From: an uncultured Gammaproteobacteria bacterium
Lineage (GTDB): Bacteria; Pseudomonadota; Gammaproteobacteria; Arenicellales; Poriferihabitantaceae
Direction: 5' to 3'
Length of the DNA stretch: 64,000 nt
Assembly (NCBI GenBank): GCA_947259885.1
Contig: CAMYNW010000002.1
Coordinates: 62,001-126,000 of the forward strand
This document shows positions 7,804 through 16,952 of the stretch, piece by piece (position 1 is the first letter of the stretch; each line of letters begins with the position of its first letter). Under the pieces are notes generated by a model. The model searched no databases. It was not told where the DNA came from and was given only the letters and a program-made list of their open reading frames with translations. A program made the translations under genes and the position numbers.

Positions 7804-9678
7804 CTAATCCCCAGGTGCTGCAGGTTCGGCGTCAAGTCCCGCCCTGCGTAATCCGACCATAATACCTTCAACCAACTCAGTTGGCATTCCACGGGAACGG
7901 AAAGGCGCGCGAGGATCTTCCGAAAAATTTGGGCGCAACTCAAGCACGTGCGCTAAAGTCTGTTCGGCTTTTTCCTGTTCACCATTCATGGCATAAGCAG
8001 AGGTCAGGCTGGCCTGTACCATGTAGTTGCCCGGCAGGTTCATTTTCAACGCCATATCACGAGATTTCGCATACTCTCCTTTGAGGAAATAATCGAGGTG
8101 CCAGGTTTGCCACAACCAGCTTTGGTGCTTTGGATTGAGTTGCATAGATCTGGAAACCCACTCCTTACTTTTTTCCCATTGACCTGCATAACCCATCCAG
8201 GTGCCAAGGTCTGCCAAAACGAACGCATCGTTTGGATTTAAACTTACCGATCGGTCTGAAAAGTTTTGAAATTCAGCGAACTCCTGGCTTGTCATCTGGG
8301 TAAGAATAGCAAGGGCGTAATATGCATCTGGATTATCAGGATCAAGTGCTATTGACTGGTCAGCGGCACTCCGGGCCAGGTCTGCCCATTCGGCTGGTGT
8401 GTCAATCGCATACTTTTTAGATTCAATGTAACTAAAGGCCAGCCTCGACCATGCTAGTGAATAATCGGGATCGATTTGCACCGCTCGCTCCAGACACGTT
8501 CTCGCTTTTCTTTGGCGTTCTGGTTCGAAATTTTCATAAAACCAATAAGATAGTAGTACACATTCATATGCCTCCAGTTTGTCGGGCGCTTTACGGCGAA
8601 TCTCTTTTTGAACCTTAGCATTAAACAAAGGCGCGTCAGCTGAACCGATCTGCGCAACAACTTTCTTTGCAATTTCTAACTGGACGTCAAGTATATTGGC
8701 AGCGTTAAGATCCCGATCAAAAGGCCCTGGAGCGTCTAGTTGGCGACAGGTTTTTGCGTCGGTAAATGTGGTAGTCACTCGCAGTTTTTCCTGAGAGCGG
8801 CGCACGGTACCTTCGAGGATAAAATCAACCTGAAGTTCGCTGCGCACATCTTCGCATTTAGAGGCATTGACAAAGTCACGGACAGAACTGGGCGCAATGA
8901 CAAACAAATTGGAAAACTTCGAAAGGTGGGCGTTAATATCTTTCGACAACCCATCACTGAAATATACATCTTCCTGGTTTCCTGAAAGATTTTCAAAAGG
9001 GATAACTGCGATCCTGGGCCCAGATGGAACCGAGTTATCAAAGACATTATGGAGATATACATATCCAAGGGCTAATAACACTGCGACTGGCGCTACAGCT
9101 AATGTGATCTTTTTTCTCCAACTGGATGCGTCACGTATTAACTTGCGAGCACCTTCAGCAGGCCAACACCAGATTTCTACGGGCTTGGAAATATTTTTCA
9201 GCTTGTGTCGACCAGCATGAGTGAATGATACCTCCAACTTATCGGCGATCTGCTCGGCAACTTGACTCGTTATGCAAATACCTCCCGGGGGTGCCAAAGC
9301 TTCTAGGCGAGCTGCTATGTTGACACCGTCGCCATAGATTTCTCCACGATCCTCGATCACCTCGCCAAGATTTATCCCGATCCTGATTAGTACCTGTTGA
9401 TCTTCAGGAATATCCTGATTACGTGAAGCAAGCTCGGTTTGCGTTGTGATTGCAGCATTTACGCACGAAACCACGCTTGAGAACTCTGCGAGAATCGCGT
9501 CGCCAGCATAACGTAATACGGTACCGCCCTGCTGTTGAATAGTCTTTTGCGTGAAGTCAAGTAGATCCATGACAACTTGATGAGTGCCCAATTCATCAAT
9601 GCCGGTAAGTCGACTATAACCCGCAACATCCGCGTAGAAGATGGCTGTAAGTTTTCGTGTCGAGCCTTTTTCTGTCAT
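7804..9678 (-). CDS. Class III adenylate/guanylate cyclase with TM and TPR region
   Basis: The 624-residue protein begins with a cyclase homology domain (about 8-170) in which metal ligands Asp17 and Asp60 and the catalytic pair Asn120 and Arg124 are all present, so activity is likely. One transmembrane helix follows (about 190-209), then a FlgO-like segment (RIAVIPFENLSG...) and a C-terminal TPR region (about 380-600). The catalytic domain should be cytosolic and the TPR part periplasmic. It has the same architecture class as the next cyclase but is much less GC-rich. The family makes cAMP or cGMP; which one is not known here. Confidence 0.88.
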   Translation of the reverse strand: MTEKGSTRKLTAIFYADVAGYSRLTGIDELGTHQVVMDLLDFTQKTIQQQGGTVLRYAGDAILAEFSSVVSCVNAAITTQTELASRNQDIPEDQQVLIRIGINLGEVIEDRGEIYGDGVNIAARLEALAPPGGICITSQVAEQIADKLEVSFTHAGRHKLKNISKPVEIWCWPAEGARKLIRDASSWRKKITLAVAPVAVLLALGYVYLHNVFDNSVPSGPRIAVIPFENLSGNQEDVYFSDGLSKDINAHLSKFSNLFVIAPSSVRDFVNASKCEDVRSELQVDFILEGTVRRSQEKLRVTTTFTDAKTCRQLDAPGPFDRDLNAANILDVQLEIAKKVVAQIGSADAPLFNAKVQKEIRRKAPDKLEAYECVLLSYWFYENFEPERQRKARTCLERAVQIDPDYSLAWSRLAFSYIESKKYAIDTPAEWADLARSAADQSIALDPDNPDAYYALAILTQMTSQEFAEFQNFSDRSVSLNPNDAFVLADLGTWMGYAGQWEKSKEWVSRSMQLNPKHQSWLWQTWHLDYFLKGEYAKSRDMALKMNLPGNYMVQASLTSAYAMNGEQEKAEQTLAHVLELRPNFSEDPRAPFRSRGMPTELVEGIMVGLRRAGLDAEPAAPGD

Positions 9679-9763
9679 TAGAAATTCTAGTTTCTAGATA
9701 GCAACGTTGCGTTAACCTTTACTGGTCTGTACCTATGATCATGATCCCTTTCTTTGAGCTAAA

Positions 9764-11557
9764 TTATTCCGGCAGTCCGGCAACGCGCAGCCCGTCGAGA
9801 AACATGTTCAGGGTGTCCTGGTTACGTAGCGGCCAGCGTTCCCGCAGCCTCGACACACTTACATCGGGCGCAAGTTCCCGCAGTTTCGCGACGGCGTCGC
9901 GTGCTTCGTCGATCCGACCCAGCTGGACCAACGCAGGTGCCATGATGCGGTACGTCGTGTCCCAGCCCGGATATACCCGCGCCGACTGTTTCGCCAGCTC
10001 GCAGGCTTCGGCGGGGCGGCCGAGGACAAGGTGTGACATCGCCGCAACGGTAAAGAAGAAGAACGCGGCGGGATCGCCCGGGCTTACGCGAATCGCATCC
10101 TCGATACTGGCGAGCGCCTCTTCAGGGTAGCCGGTTACATTCAACGCGGCGCCAACCAGGAAAGAGACCCATGCGATATTAGGGTTTATCTCCCTGCCAC
10201 GATTAACCGCCTCAAGGCCTTGGTCGTAATCCCGCGCAATCATAATGAGCACGAAACCGCCCAGCACCATCACCAGGGCGTCGTCGCGGTCGGCGGCGAT
10301 GGCCTGGCGTGCCAACGCCACGGCGGTTGCGGGGTCGTCTTCGCCATAGGCACCCCAGGCTCGGGTTACCCTTTCTTCGTAGGCCCAGGCCAGATAAGCC
10401 AGCGCCGGAGCATAGTTCGGATCGAGCTCGATGGCCTGGTGCAATAGTTTCAATGCCTGCAGATTTGGCTCTGGTCGGATGGCGTAGAGAAGGGGCAGTG
10501 CCTGCAGAAAAAGATCATAGGCGCCGATGTCCGCCGGTGGTTTGCGCTTCGAACGCGCGATTTCGGCCAGGCGCAGAGACGGCTCAATCGCGCCGACGAC
10601 ACTTTCAGTAATTCGGTCCTGCAACGTGAATACATCTTCGAGGTCGCCGTCGAATTTATCCGCCCACAGGTGACTGCCGCTCTCGGCCTCGATCAGCTGG
10701 CCAGTAATGCGCAGCCGGTTGCCACTTTTACGCACGCTGCCTTCGAGTACGTAACGAACCCCCAGCTCCTTAGCAATTTCGCGAATATCGACGTGACGCC
10801 CCTTGTAGGCAAAGCTCGAATTGCGGGCAATGACGAACCACTGCTTGATCTGCGACAGCGCGGTGATAATGTCTTCGGCGATGCCGTCGGCAAAATATTC
10901 CTGCTCCGGGTCGTTGCTCATGTTAGCGAAAGGCAGCACGGCGATCGACGGTTTGTCGGGAAGGTCGCGGCGTTTTGTTTCAGGGGATTCGCGTTTCGCA
11001 CCAGCATCTGGCAAGGGTAGCGCCTGCCCCACTCTCAGGCTGGCGGTAAATGCCCGCACCGGCAGATCGAAACCCTTCAGTATTTGCTCCCCCAGGCTGT
11101 CGAAGTCGAACGGCATCCTGGCCGGCACGGTCTCGGCCACCGAGCCTTGCACCACAACGCCCCCCGGTTCGGCCAGCTGTTCCAGTCGCTGCGCCAGCAC
11201 GACACCGGCCCCGGTTACTGTGTTATCGGCGATGACTACTTCGCCCAAGCTGACGCCGATGCGCAGTATTGGCTGAATGTCGTCCGCCTGCACCGGATCA
11301 GAATCCAATTCATTGGACTGGAACGCGATCGCCGCGGCCACCGCATCGGACGCGCGCTCGAATTCCGCGACCAGTGCGTCGCCGCGAATTTCACGGGTAT
11401 TACCGCCATAGGTGGCTATGGTTGAGGAAAAATTTTGAAACGCGCTTTGTATCCGTTCATGCGCCAGCGTCTCGTTTTTTTGCACGAGCGCGGTCGACCC
11501 CACCACGTCGGCGTGCAGAATGACAGCAAGCTTACGATTCAACCGGTCTTTGTTCAT
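9764..11557 (-). CDS. Class III cyclase-TPR protein lacking the catalytic Asn
   Basis: The 597 residues comprise a cyclase homology domain (about 8-170), a linker, a FlgO-like segment (SIAVLPFANMSNDPEQEYFADG) and TPR repeats (about 370-580). Asp17 and Asp60, the metal ligands, are present and Arg124 is kept. The residue aligned to catalytic Asn120 of the neighbouring cyclase is Val120 (GAGVVLAQRL). Proteins with this VVLAQRLEQLA variant are common, but turnover is uncertain. There is no transmembrane helix. The gene is strikingly GC-rich: 10261-10320 is 73% G+C against 52% for 8461-8520 in the neighbouring cyclase. Confidence 0.85.
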   Translation of the reverse strand: MNKDRLNRKLAVILHADVVGSTALVQKNETLAHERIQSAFQNFSSTIATYGGNTREIRGDALVAEFERASDAVAAAIAFQSNELDSDPVQADDIQPILRIGVSLGEVVIADNTVTGAGVVLAQRLEQLAEPGGVVVQGSVAETVPARMPFDFDSLGEQILKGFDLPVRAFTASLRVGQALPLPDAGAKRESPETKRRDLPDKPSIAVLPFANMSNDPEQEYFADGIAEDIITALSQIKQWFVIARNSSFAYKGRHVDIREIAKELGVRYVLEGSVRKSGNRLRITGQLIEAESGSHLWADKFDGDLEDVFTLQDRITESVVGAIEPSLRLAEIARSKRKPPADIGAYDLFLQALPLLYAIRPEPNLQALKLLHQAIELDPNYAPALAYLAWAYEERVTRAWGAYGEDDPATAVALARQAIAADRDDALVMVLGGFVLIMIARDYDQGLEAVNRGREINPNIAWVSFLVGAALNVTGYPEEALASIEDAIRVSPGDPAAFFFFTVAAMSHLVLGRPAEACELAKQSARVYPGWDTTYRIMAPALVQLGRIDEARDAVAKLRELAPDVSVSRLRERWPLRNQDTLNMFLDGLRVAGLPE

Positions 11558-11786
11558 AGGGAGCAGGGGTTCTCGTTATGCAAAAATTCTATCACGTCAC
11601 GCCGATCGGTATGCGTCGCAAACTAGGGATTGCGTGAGCTTGCCGAGGATAGTGGGCAGGCGCTGGCAGTGTGTTCGCAAGATTCCGTGGTCTGTTGCGA
11701 TGATCCGCCCTTCAGCTCGATTGCTATGGGATAAAAGATTCGCTAGTCTGCAAACGTTTTTCACAACACGATTAAAAGGTTTGACA

Positions 11787-12464
11787 ATGGCGTTAAATAT
11801 CATTGGTGTAGGAATGGGACGTACAGGTACTGCTTCACTAAAAGTGGCGCTTGAGCAACTCGGATTGGGCAATTGTTACCACATGACGGAGGTGATGCAG
11901 CATCCGGAATGTATACAGGATTGGATCGATGCCGCAGATCGGAATCCGGATTGGGAAAAAATCTTCGAGAATTACACGGCGACGGTGGACAACCCGGGAT
12001 GCGGATTCTGGCGGGAACTCACAGACTACTACCCCGATGCGAAAGTCATATTGACGGTACAAGATGCGGAAAAATGGTTTGATTCAACCAACGAGACAAT
12101 TCATTCAGGTGAGTTTGCGTCGTTTATCAAAAGTAGTCCCTGGGGTGAAATGGTGCAAAAAACCGTTTTCGACACTATGAATAATCGAATGCAGGATAAG
12201 GACTTCATGGTGTCGTGGTTTAACAAACGTAATGAAAAAATTATCAATTCGATAAAACCGGAACGACTGCTTGTGTACCAGGTCAAGACTGGGTGGGGTC
12301 CGCTATGTGAATTTCTTGATGTACCCGTACCGGATACTGATTTTCCATACATCAATAGTCGCGATGAAACCAAGGAGCTCCTTGCAAAACTAATGAGTGC
12401 AAGCGGTGAACAGCTCAAGGATGAAGCCATGGGTGACGCGGCACGAGAACTGCATCCCGATTGA
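11787..12464 (+). CDS. Sulfotransferase-family protein (Sulfotransfer_4 type)
   Basis: A 225-residue protein whose N-terminus has the PAPS-binding loop GVGMGRTGTASLKVALEQLG. YPDAKVILTVQDAEKWFDS supplies the second conserved block and LLVYQVKTGWGPLCEFL the third, a pattern of the P-loop sulfotransferase family common in eukaryotes and scattered in bacteria. The acceptor is unknown. I start at 11787 because an AAAAGG ribosome-binding site precedes that ATG and the longer frame upstream has no family sequence. Confidence 0.85.
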   Translation: MALNIIGVGMGRTGTASLKVALEQLGLGNCYHMTEVMQHPECIQDWIDAADRNPDWEKIFENYTATVDNPGCGFWRELTDYYPDAKVILTVQDAEKWFDSTNETIHSGEFASFIKSSPWGEMVQKTVFDTMNNRMQDKDFMVSWFNKRNEKIINSIKPERLLVYQVKTGWGPLCEFLDVPVPDTDFPYINSRDETKELLAKLMSASGEQLKDEAMGDAARELHPD

Positions 12465-12539
12465 ATTAGTTAAAACCGGGACAGGTTTATTTTCCCACTC
12501 AAATGTAACGCGCGAGATAGAGAACTAAGGGGGACAGAC

Positions 12540-12640
12540 TGATTATTTTTTAAACACTACGCAACTATGCTGCCAGATAGTCCCCCACGTTTTATATAGC
12601 CAATAATTTTTTCGATAACAGATTCGATTTCCTCTCAAAA
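12540..12640 (-). pseudogene. Decayed RAYT transposase C-terminus
   Basis: The minus strand reads EEIESVIEKIIGYIKRGGL then SGSIVA, a stop, and CLKN, closely matching the remnant at 20573-20767 (EEIETVIGRPIGYAKRW, SGSKV, CLKN). No start or catalytic domain remains. It is followed toward 12478 by a GGGACAGGTTTATTT-type repeat. Confidence 0.7.
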
Positions 12641-12695
12641 TGAAAAACTAAATAGAGGGTAGGATATAAAGGGTCACACTAAATCAATATGCATA

Positions 12696-13142
12696 CTATC
12701 GGTGCTCGTCCAGAAATTCTCGCACTTTTTTCAACGTTGGCAGGGTTTGTGAAACCGTGTCGTTGCCGAATTCTCTTTCAATTTCTTCCAGCATTGGGTT
12801 TATAGCCTGTACACATGCTTCCCGAATATGTCGGCCTGCTTTAGTCAGCGTCACAATCTTTGCTCGACCATCTGCAGGGTTTGGACTTATTTTTACCAGC
12901 TTACGCGCTTCAAGCCGCGTAAGCGTGTTAGTCATCGCACCCTTGGTCACCTGGAATGCCCTGGCCAGACGTAAAGGGCTCCACTGACCATCAAGGCGAA
13001 CAAGGTGGTTCAGCACTATAAACTGTGAAAATTTAATTCCATCGGGCATCCGGCTTTCCATTTTTATGCGCGCCAACTGTTCGATAATGCCGATCTCATT
13101 AAAAAACTGAAAAATAACCGGATCCTGCGATTTGTTATTCAT
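12696..13142 (-). CDS. MarR-family transcriptional regulator
   Basis: A 148-residue winged-helix protein: the recognition region RLARAFQVTKGAMTNTLTRLEARKLVKISPNPADGRAKIVTLT is cut here to its character, with the MarR-typical DGRAK wing. Flanking helices would form the dimer. The gene lies 3 bases after the nitroreductase gene, so both form one operon. Twin palindromes upstream of the operon (14313-14355) fit a MarR dimer site, implying autorepression relieved by a small aromatic, quinone or nitro compound. The ligand is inferred only. Confidence 0.9.
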   Translation of the reverse strand: MNNKSQDPVIFQFFNEIGIIEQLARIKMESRMPDGIKFSQFIVLNHLVRLDGQWSPLRLARAFQVTKGAMTNTLTRLEARKLVKISPNPADGRAKIVTLTKAGRHIREACVQAINPMLEEIEREFGNDTVSQTLPTLKKVREFLDEHR

Positions 13143-13145
13143 CAG

Positions 13146-14306
13146 TCACTTGACTTGTTTAATTCTGGTAGAGAGCGCCCATCGTGGTGCGGGATTGACC
13201 AGGTCAGCATACCCCAGCCTGGCCAGCATCTGAACCCTTTCACTCGGTTTACCCGCGAGCATTTCGTGAACACGCTGATAATAGGGTTCCATGACAGCAT
13301 ACTCCTGTAGCGCCTGACTCATCGGTTGCATCACCAGTCCTTGCTTTGTGACCTCCAGTGCGACACGCATATAGCTCTGCCCTGCGACGATCTGGTCTTG
13401 CCGGGTATTTCTGATGGTATTGATCCAGACAAATCCCATTGCGCTCATCGCGGACGTATCTGCCATATCCAATCCAATCTGGAAGGATTTTGATGCAGGG
13501 TTCGCCAGTTGTTCTCTGTTTAGTAAACCAGCAATACTCAATGCTTCAAGAAATGGGCCGCCCAATGAAATTCCGTCCGGGTTTGATTCGATCTCACTTC
13601 GGCCAATTCGCATTAAATCAATGCTCTCCTGAAACGCAGCGGGATCCAGTATTTCCGCACGGAGTGCGTCACGGGTAAGCTCACGCAGCTCCTCCAGCGT
13701 CTCCCCTCTTCCCGTTGTACCTGAAATTACACCAGGTTGCGCCGACGCCTCTATTTGTTCAAGTATTGCCTGATCGATTTCTCGACTCATATCATAACCG
13801 TTGCGATTGGTATGGCGATTCAACGCCAGGTCAAATAGATCGTTCTTTATTATCTGACTGTCCTTGACCAGTTTTAAATATGCTATGGGTCGAGTGTCCA
13901 GGCGATCTTGATCTTCGCCCTCTGGAAACAGGGAAATTTCGGCCCGATAGCCACTTTCGGCAGCGGCCAGGGTAAACAATTCGAGAAAACATCCCAGGCC
14001 AATCACGATCTGTCGGCTGAACGGATCTGTTTCCGGCAACAACCGGTCAAGATCGCACGTCAATACCGCTTCGGTGTCGCTTTTCAGATCGATGACCCAT
14101 GGCTGGCGATTGTGCGGATTGGGCGCAAGAATGGCATACGACAGTGCACGGCGCATAGGATCCCGATAGGTTGATTCGTCAAGGTCCCAGGGAGCCAGCG
14201 CTTTATGAGGAGTGCGTGTAAAAGCAAACCCGCCAGCGCCTGCCGCGACAATGACACTAGTGGTTCCGGCTATTTTGAGAAATTTCCTTTTGTTCATGGT
14301 GTTCAA
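13146..14306 (-). CDS. Nitroreductase-like FMN protein (Acg family), exported or anchored
   Basis: A 386-residue protein related to the Acg/NfnB-like nitroreductase group, shown by YAILAPNPHNRQPWVIDL (FMN-binding start), the RQIVIGLGCFLELFTLAAAE segment and a late GLVMQPMSQALQEY stretch. The N-terminus NKRKFLKIAGTTSVIVAAGAGG resembles a Tat signal but has KR in place of RR, so export is probable rather than certain. It would reduce nitro or quinone compounds with NAD(P)H or an unknown donor. It is transcribed before, and with, the MarR gene. Confidence 0.82.
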   Translation of the reverse strand: MNTMNKRKFLKIAGTTSVIVAAGAGGFAFTRTPHKALAPWDLDESTYRDPMRRALSYAILAPNPHNRQPWVIDLKSDTEAVLTCDLDRLLPETDPFSRQIVIGLGCFLELFTLAAAESGYRAEISLFPEGEDQDRLDTRPIAYLKLVKDSQIIKNDLFDLALNRHTNRNGYDMSREIDQAILEQIEASAQPGVISGTTGRGETLEELRELTRDALRAEILDPAAFQESIDLMRIGRSEIESNPDGISLGGPFLEALSIAGLLNREQLANPASKSFQIGLDMADTSAMSAMGFVWINTIRNTRQDQIVAGQSYMRVALEVTKQGLVMQPMSQALQEYAVMEPYYQRVHEMLAGKPSERVQMLARLGYADLVNPAPRWALSTRIKQVK

Positions 14307-14312
14307 TGCTAA

Positions 14313-14355
14313 CTAGTTTAACGTTGAACTAGTATATAGTTTAACGTTAAACTAT
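14313..14355. promoter_or_regulatory. Twin MarR-type operators
   Basis: A perfect 20-base palindrome, ATAGTTTAACGTTAAACTAT (14336-14355), and a near-perfect one, CTAGTTTAACGTTGAACTAG (14313-14332), sit 23 bases centre to centre, immediately upstream of the nitroreductase-MarR operon. The sites share the core TAGTTTAACGTT. About two helical turns apart, they would place two dimers on one DNA face over the promoter. Confidence 0.85.
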
Positions 14356-14391
14356 GTCAACACCTTTTTGCACCTGAAAATACGCGAAAAC

Positions 14392-14579
14392 TGGGACAGA
14401 TTTATTTTTCCCCTGAAATCGCGAAAAACCGAGACAGAATTATCTTTCCACTCCAATTTGAGCTAAATAAATCTGTACCGGTTTTTTAATTCAGTCCGTG
14501 TAAGTCAGTACACTTCAGACTACGTTTAATAAGTAAGCGCACTCCAGAGCACTAATGTTCAGGAATCTTTGATATGAAA
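14392..14579. repeat. Cluster of decayed dispersed repeats, no gene
   Basis: The stretch 14356-14642 has no credible gene. It holds TGGGACAGATTTATTT (14392-14408), a degenerate second copy (GAGACAGAATTATCT), the inverted form AAATAAATCTGTACCGG (about 14465), a GTCAGTACACTTCAGA unit shared with 17950, and CAGAGCACTAATGTTCAGGA (14545) shared with 21745. Confidence 0.65.
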
Positions 14580-14642
14580 AATCCAGACAGAATTATTTGA
14601 CAAATAAAAATCTAGGCTATGTAAGGAGATTAGTTAGAGTTT

Positions 14643-16154
14643 TTACTTTGACCCCAAATTACTCATACAAATCTCTGAAACTCTAGTTCGTGACACTTTA
14701 CCTGCAGATGTTTCTGGAATTGACTCCAGTAAAAAAACTTTGCTTGGCACCTTCGAATACGACAAGTGTTCGCGAACATGTTGTTTGATTTGAGCGGCAG
14801 TCAATTCACACTGGTCTTTTACCACTACTGCGGCCCCTGGTTCTTCACCGTAAGTTTCAGAGGCCATGGAAAAACAACACGCCTCTTCAACCGCTTCGTG
14901 CATTAAAAGACACTCCTCAATTTCACCTGGGGCAATTTTTTCACCTCCTCGATTGATTACTTCCTTAATTCTTGAAGTGACATGTAACCAACTGTCTTCA
15001 TCTAAGAAACCTAAATCACCGGTATCGAAGCTTTCGGCCACGTCATTTTTATTGAATCCAATTTCAAAGTATCCAGACATAACGTTTGGCCCTTTCACAA
15101 TGATTTCCCCAACTTCACCAGGTGGAAGACTCGTTCCAGACTCGTCAACAATGGATACTTCGCAATTCTTTGGAACACCTACAGCACCTGATTTCCAAAC
15201 TTCTATTGATATAGGTGTACATGAAATCAATCCTGTTTCACTTGTCCCATAGGACACCGCTACTGGAACATCAAACTCGTTGCGAACCTTAGAGACTAAT
15301 TCTTTAGTAACCGCTTCATTTGATATCCTGATAAATCTTAAGCTGGATCTTGAACTCTGCTTTGGAAGTTTTAAAAGCATTCGACACATCGTCGCTGATA
15401 AACTTGTCCAAGAAGGTTCGTATTGTTCTACAAGATCGTGAAAGTTGCCTAAATCGAATGGTGAGGCGCAAATAACACACCCTCCACTTATCAGCGTCAC
15501 TAGGATTAAGCCTTTGCCCGTGGAATGAAACTGCGGCATAAAATTAAGATACACATCATCAGCTGTCAATGATAGCGCGCTGACGAGGTTCTTCAATCGC
15601 GCGCGCTCCATACGATGCGTTACCGGGACAAACTTAGATGCAGCAGTGCTACCAGAAGTTGCGACTAATGCAGCAACATCTTCATCAGATGAAAGCGAAG
15701 CTTCATATCCAATGGTTTCAATACGCCATAGATCTTCAGAAGGACTAGCAGAAGTTTTTCCGTCTTTATTGAGCGCCATGAGCTCAACTCCCTTTTTATT
15801 TGTGACATCGATCAAGTCCTCTCCCAGCGACGAATCTGCGATGAAAAGCGCTGGTCGCGTGGCGTCGAAGACCCTCTCGAGCTCCGTTTTTTTTAGCCAT
15901 GGATCTACTAAAACAGCCGCAGCGACATGAGAAATCCCCAAGAGGGCAACGACTTGCCGCGGGCCATTTTCGACAGCCAAGATGACCCGATCTTTTACCT
16001 TAAAACCACGCTTAGAGAGAACACCAGCAACACGCATTACGCTATCGTGCACCTCCCTGTAATTCAGCACGCACCCATCAGTGCCGACCAAAGCAGGCGC
16101 TGATGGCCTGAGGTTTGCTTGGGTTTTAATCAGTTCGATAGTATTCTCTGCCAT
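14643..16154 (-). CDS. AMP-forming acyl/aryl-CoA synthetase-like ligase
   Basis: A 503-residue ANL-superfamily enzyme. The phosphate loop reads TSGSTAASK (an Ala where Gly or Ser is usual), the central motif is SYGTSETG, the hinge is FDTGDLGFLDEDSWLHVTSRIKEVI and the catalytic lysine lies in ETSAGKVSR near the end. Such enzymes activate a carboxylate as acyl-AMP, usually for CoA; substrate is unknown and there is no carrier-protein gene nearby. The C-terminal NLGSK and TAA stop come from a TTTGGGGTCAAAG-type dispersed repeat, so the native end may be altered. An acetyltransferase gene diverges from it 124 bases away. Confidence 0.87.
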   Translation of the reverse strand: MAENTIELIKTQANLRPSAPALVGTDGCVLNYREVHDSVMRVAGVLSKRGFKVKDRVILAVENGPRQVVALLGISHVAAAVLVDPWLKKTELERVFDATRPALFIADSSLGEDLIDVTNKKGVELMALNKDGKTSASPSEDLWRIETIGYEASLSSDEDVAALVATSGSTAASKFVPVTHRMERARLKNLVSALSLTADDVYLNFMPQFHSTGKGLILVTLISGGCVICASPFDLGNFHDLVEQYEPSWTSLSATMCRMLLKLPKQSSRSSLRFIRISNEAVTKELVSKVRNEFDVPVAVSYGTSETGLISCTPISIEVWKSGAVGVPKNCEVSIVDESGTSLPPGEVGEIIVKGPNVMSGYFEIGFNKNDVAESFDTGDLGFLDEDSWLHVTSRIKEVINRGGEKIAPGEIEECLLMHEAVEEACCFSMASETYGEEPGAAVVVKDQCELTAAQIKQHVREHLSYSKVPSKVFLLESIPETSAGKVSRTRVSEICMSNLGSK

Positions 16155-16278
16155 ACATCAAATAGTATTTGTTGTACACGCGTCAGTCCAGGATTCTCGG
16201 GTAATTCATATTTAGTGCAGCCCAAATTGACAAGCACGTATTTCTCTTCCTGGGTATTTTTAGTTAGGAACTCCTGTT

Positions 16279-16779
16279 GTGGACAATATTTCTTCATTCA
16301 CTAAATCGCTCAGTATTCGCTCCATTTCTCCAACAGAGAAAACCGAATGGGGTGTGTTACTCGGTTTTATTAAAGAATCAGATAATGAATTCACACCCCC
16401 TCTTTTTGCGCGCCCTGAATTCGTTTACCAATTGAAGCATGGTTTAAACAACCGTGGGCTCATGGCAATAGAAGCCGACACCAAACCCGTCGCTGCCACA
16501 CTGTATGAAACTGATTATTGCGGCGATAAGGAAAAAGTATACCTGACATTCTTTCGTGTAATACCGGAGCTTCGTAGATCAGGAATTGGATTTTGGTTTC
16601 GTCAGAAACTTTTAGATCACCTCAAAACCGAAGGATTTAAGTCGGTTGTAACACGCACATGGTCAACAAACTATCCAATGATGAGACTAAACGAGAAAAC
16701 GAATTTCCAACGCTCAAAAGCGATTGTAGATGACCGAGGGCCAGGTATAGACACCGTGTATTTTCAGTTAGATTTTTAG
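16279..16779 (+). CDS. GNAT-family N-acetyltransferase
   Basis: The 166-residue protein has the GNAT acetyl-CoA loop FRVIPELRRSGIGFWFRQKLLDHL (R-R-S-G-I-G) and the later TRTWSTNYPMMRLNEKTNF segment of motif B. Start is GTG at 16279 with AGGA ten bases before it; no ATG fits better. It diverges from the AMP-forming ligase, so the two could share a pathway (activation and acyl transfer), but that is only positional inference. Confidence 0.8.
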   Translation: MDNISSFTKSLSIRSISPTEKTEWGVLLGFIKESDNEFTPPLFARPEFVYQLKHGLNNRGLMAIEADTKPVAATLYETDYCGDKEKVYLTFFRVIPELRRSGIGFWFRQKLLDHLKTEGFKSVVTRTWSTNYPMMRLNEKTNFQRSKAIVDDRGPGIDTVYFQLDF

Positions 16780-16795
16780 CTTAAAAAACCCGGGC

Positions 16796-16830
16796 AGAGT
16801 TTAGGGTCAGTAGTTTAGGGGTCAGGGCTT
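16796..16830. repeat. Repeat ends TTTAGGGTCAGTAG and TTTAGGGGTCAGGG
   Basis: Two successive copies of the TTTAGGGTCAG end sequence lie 17 bases after the acetyltransferase stop. Same family as the RAYT element ends. Confidence 0.6.
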
Positions 16831-16952
16831 GAGTGGTCCGTTATCAATGCCGCAACTTTGATGACGTCAGGGCCGTTGCTAATTGCTTTCCTGTTGTTTC
16901 AGCGGCAGTTCGTGCAAAGAATTATGCGGGCGGGCATCCGCTAGCAAGGCGA

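Noticed and set aside
11520..11786. N-terminal extension of the sulfotransferase gene
   Set aside because: It overlaps the start of the GC-rich cyclase gene on the other strand and has no family sequence; ATG at 11787 has a ribosome-binding site.
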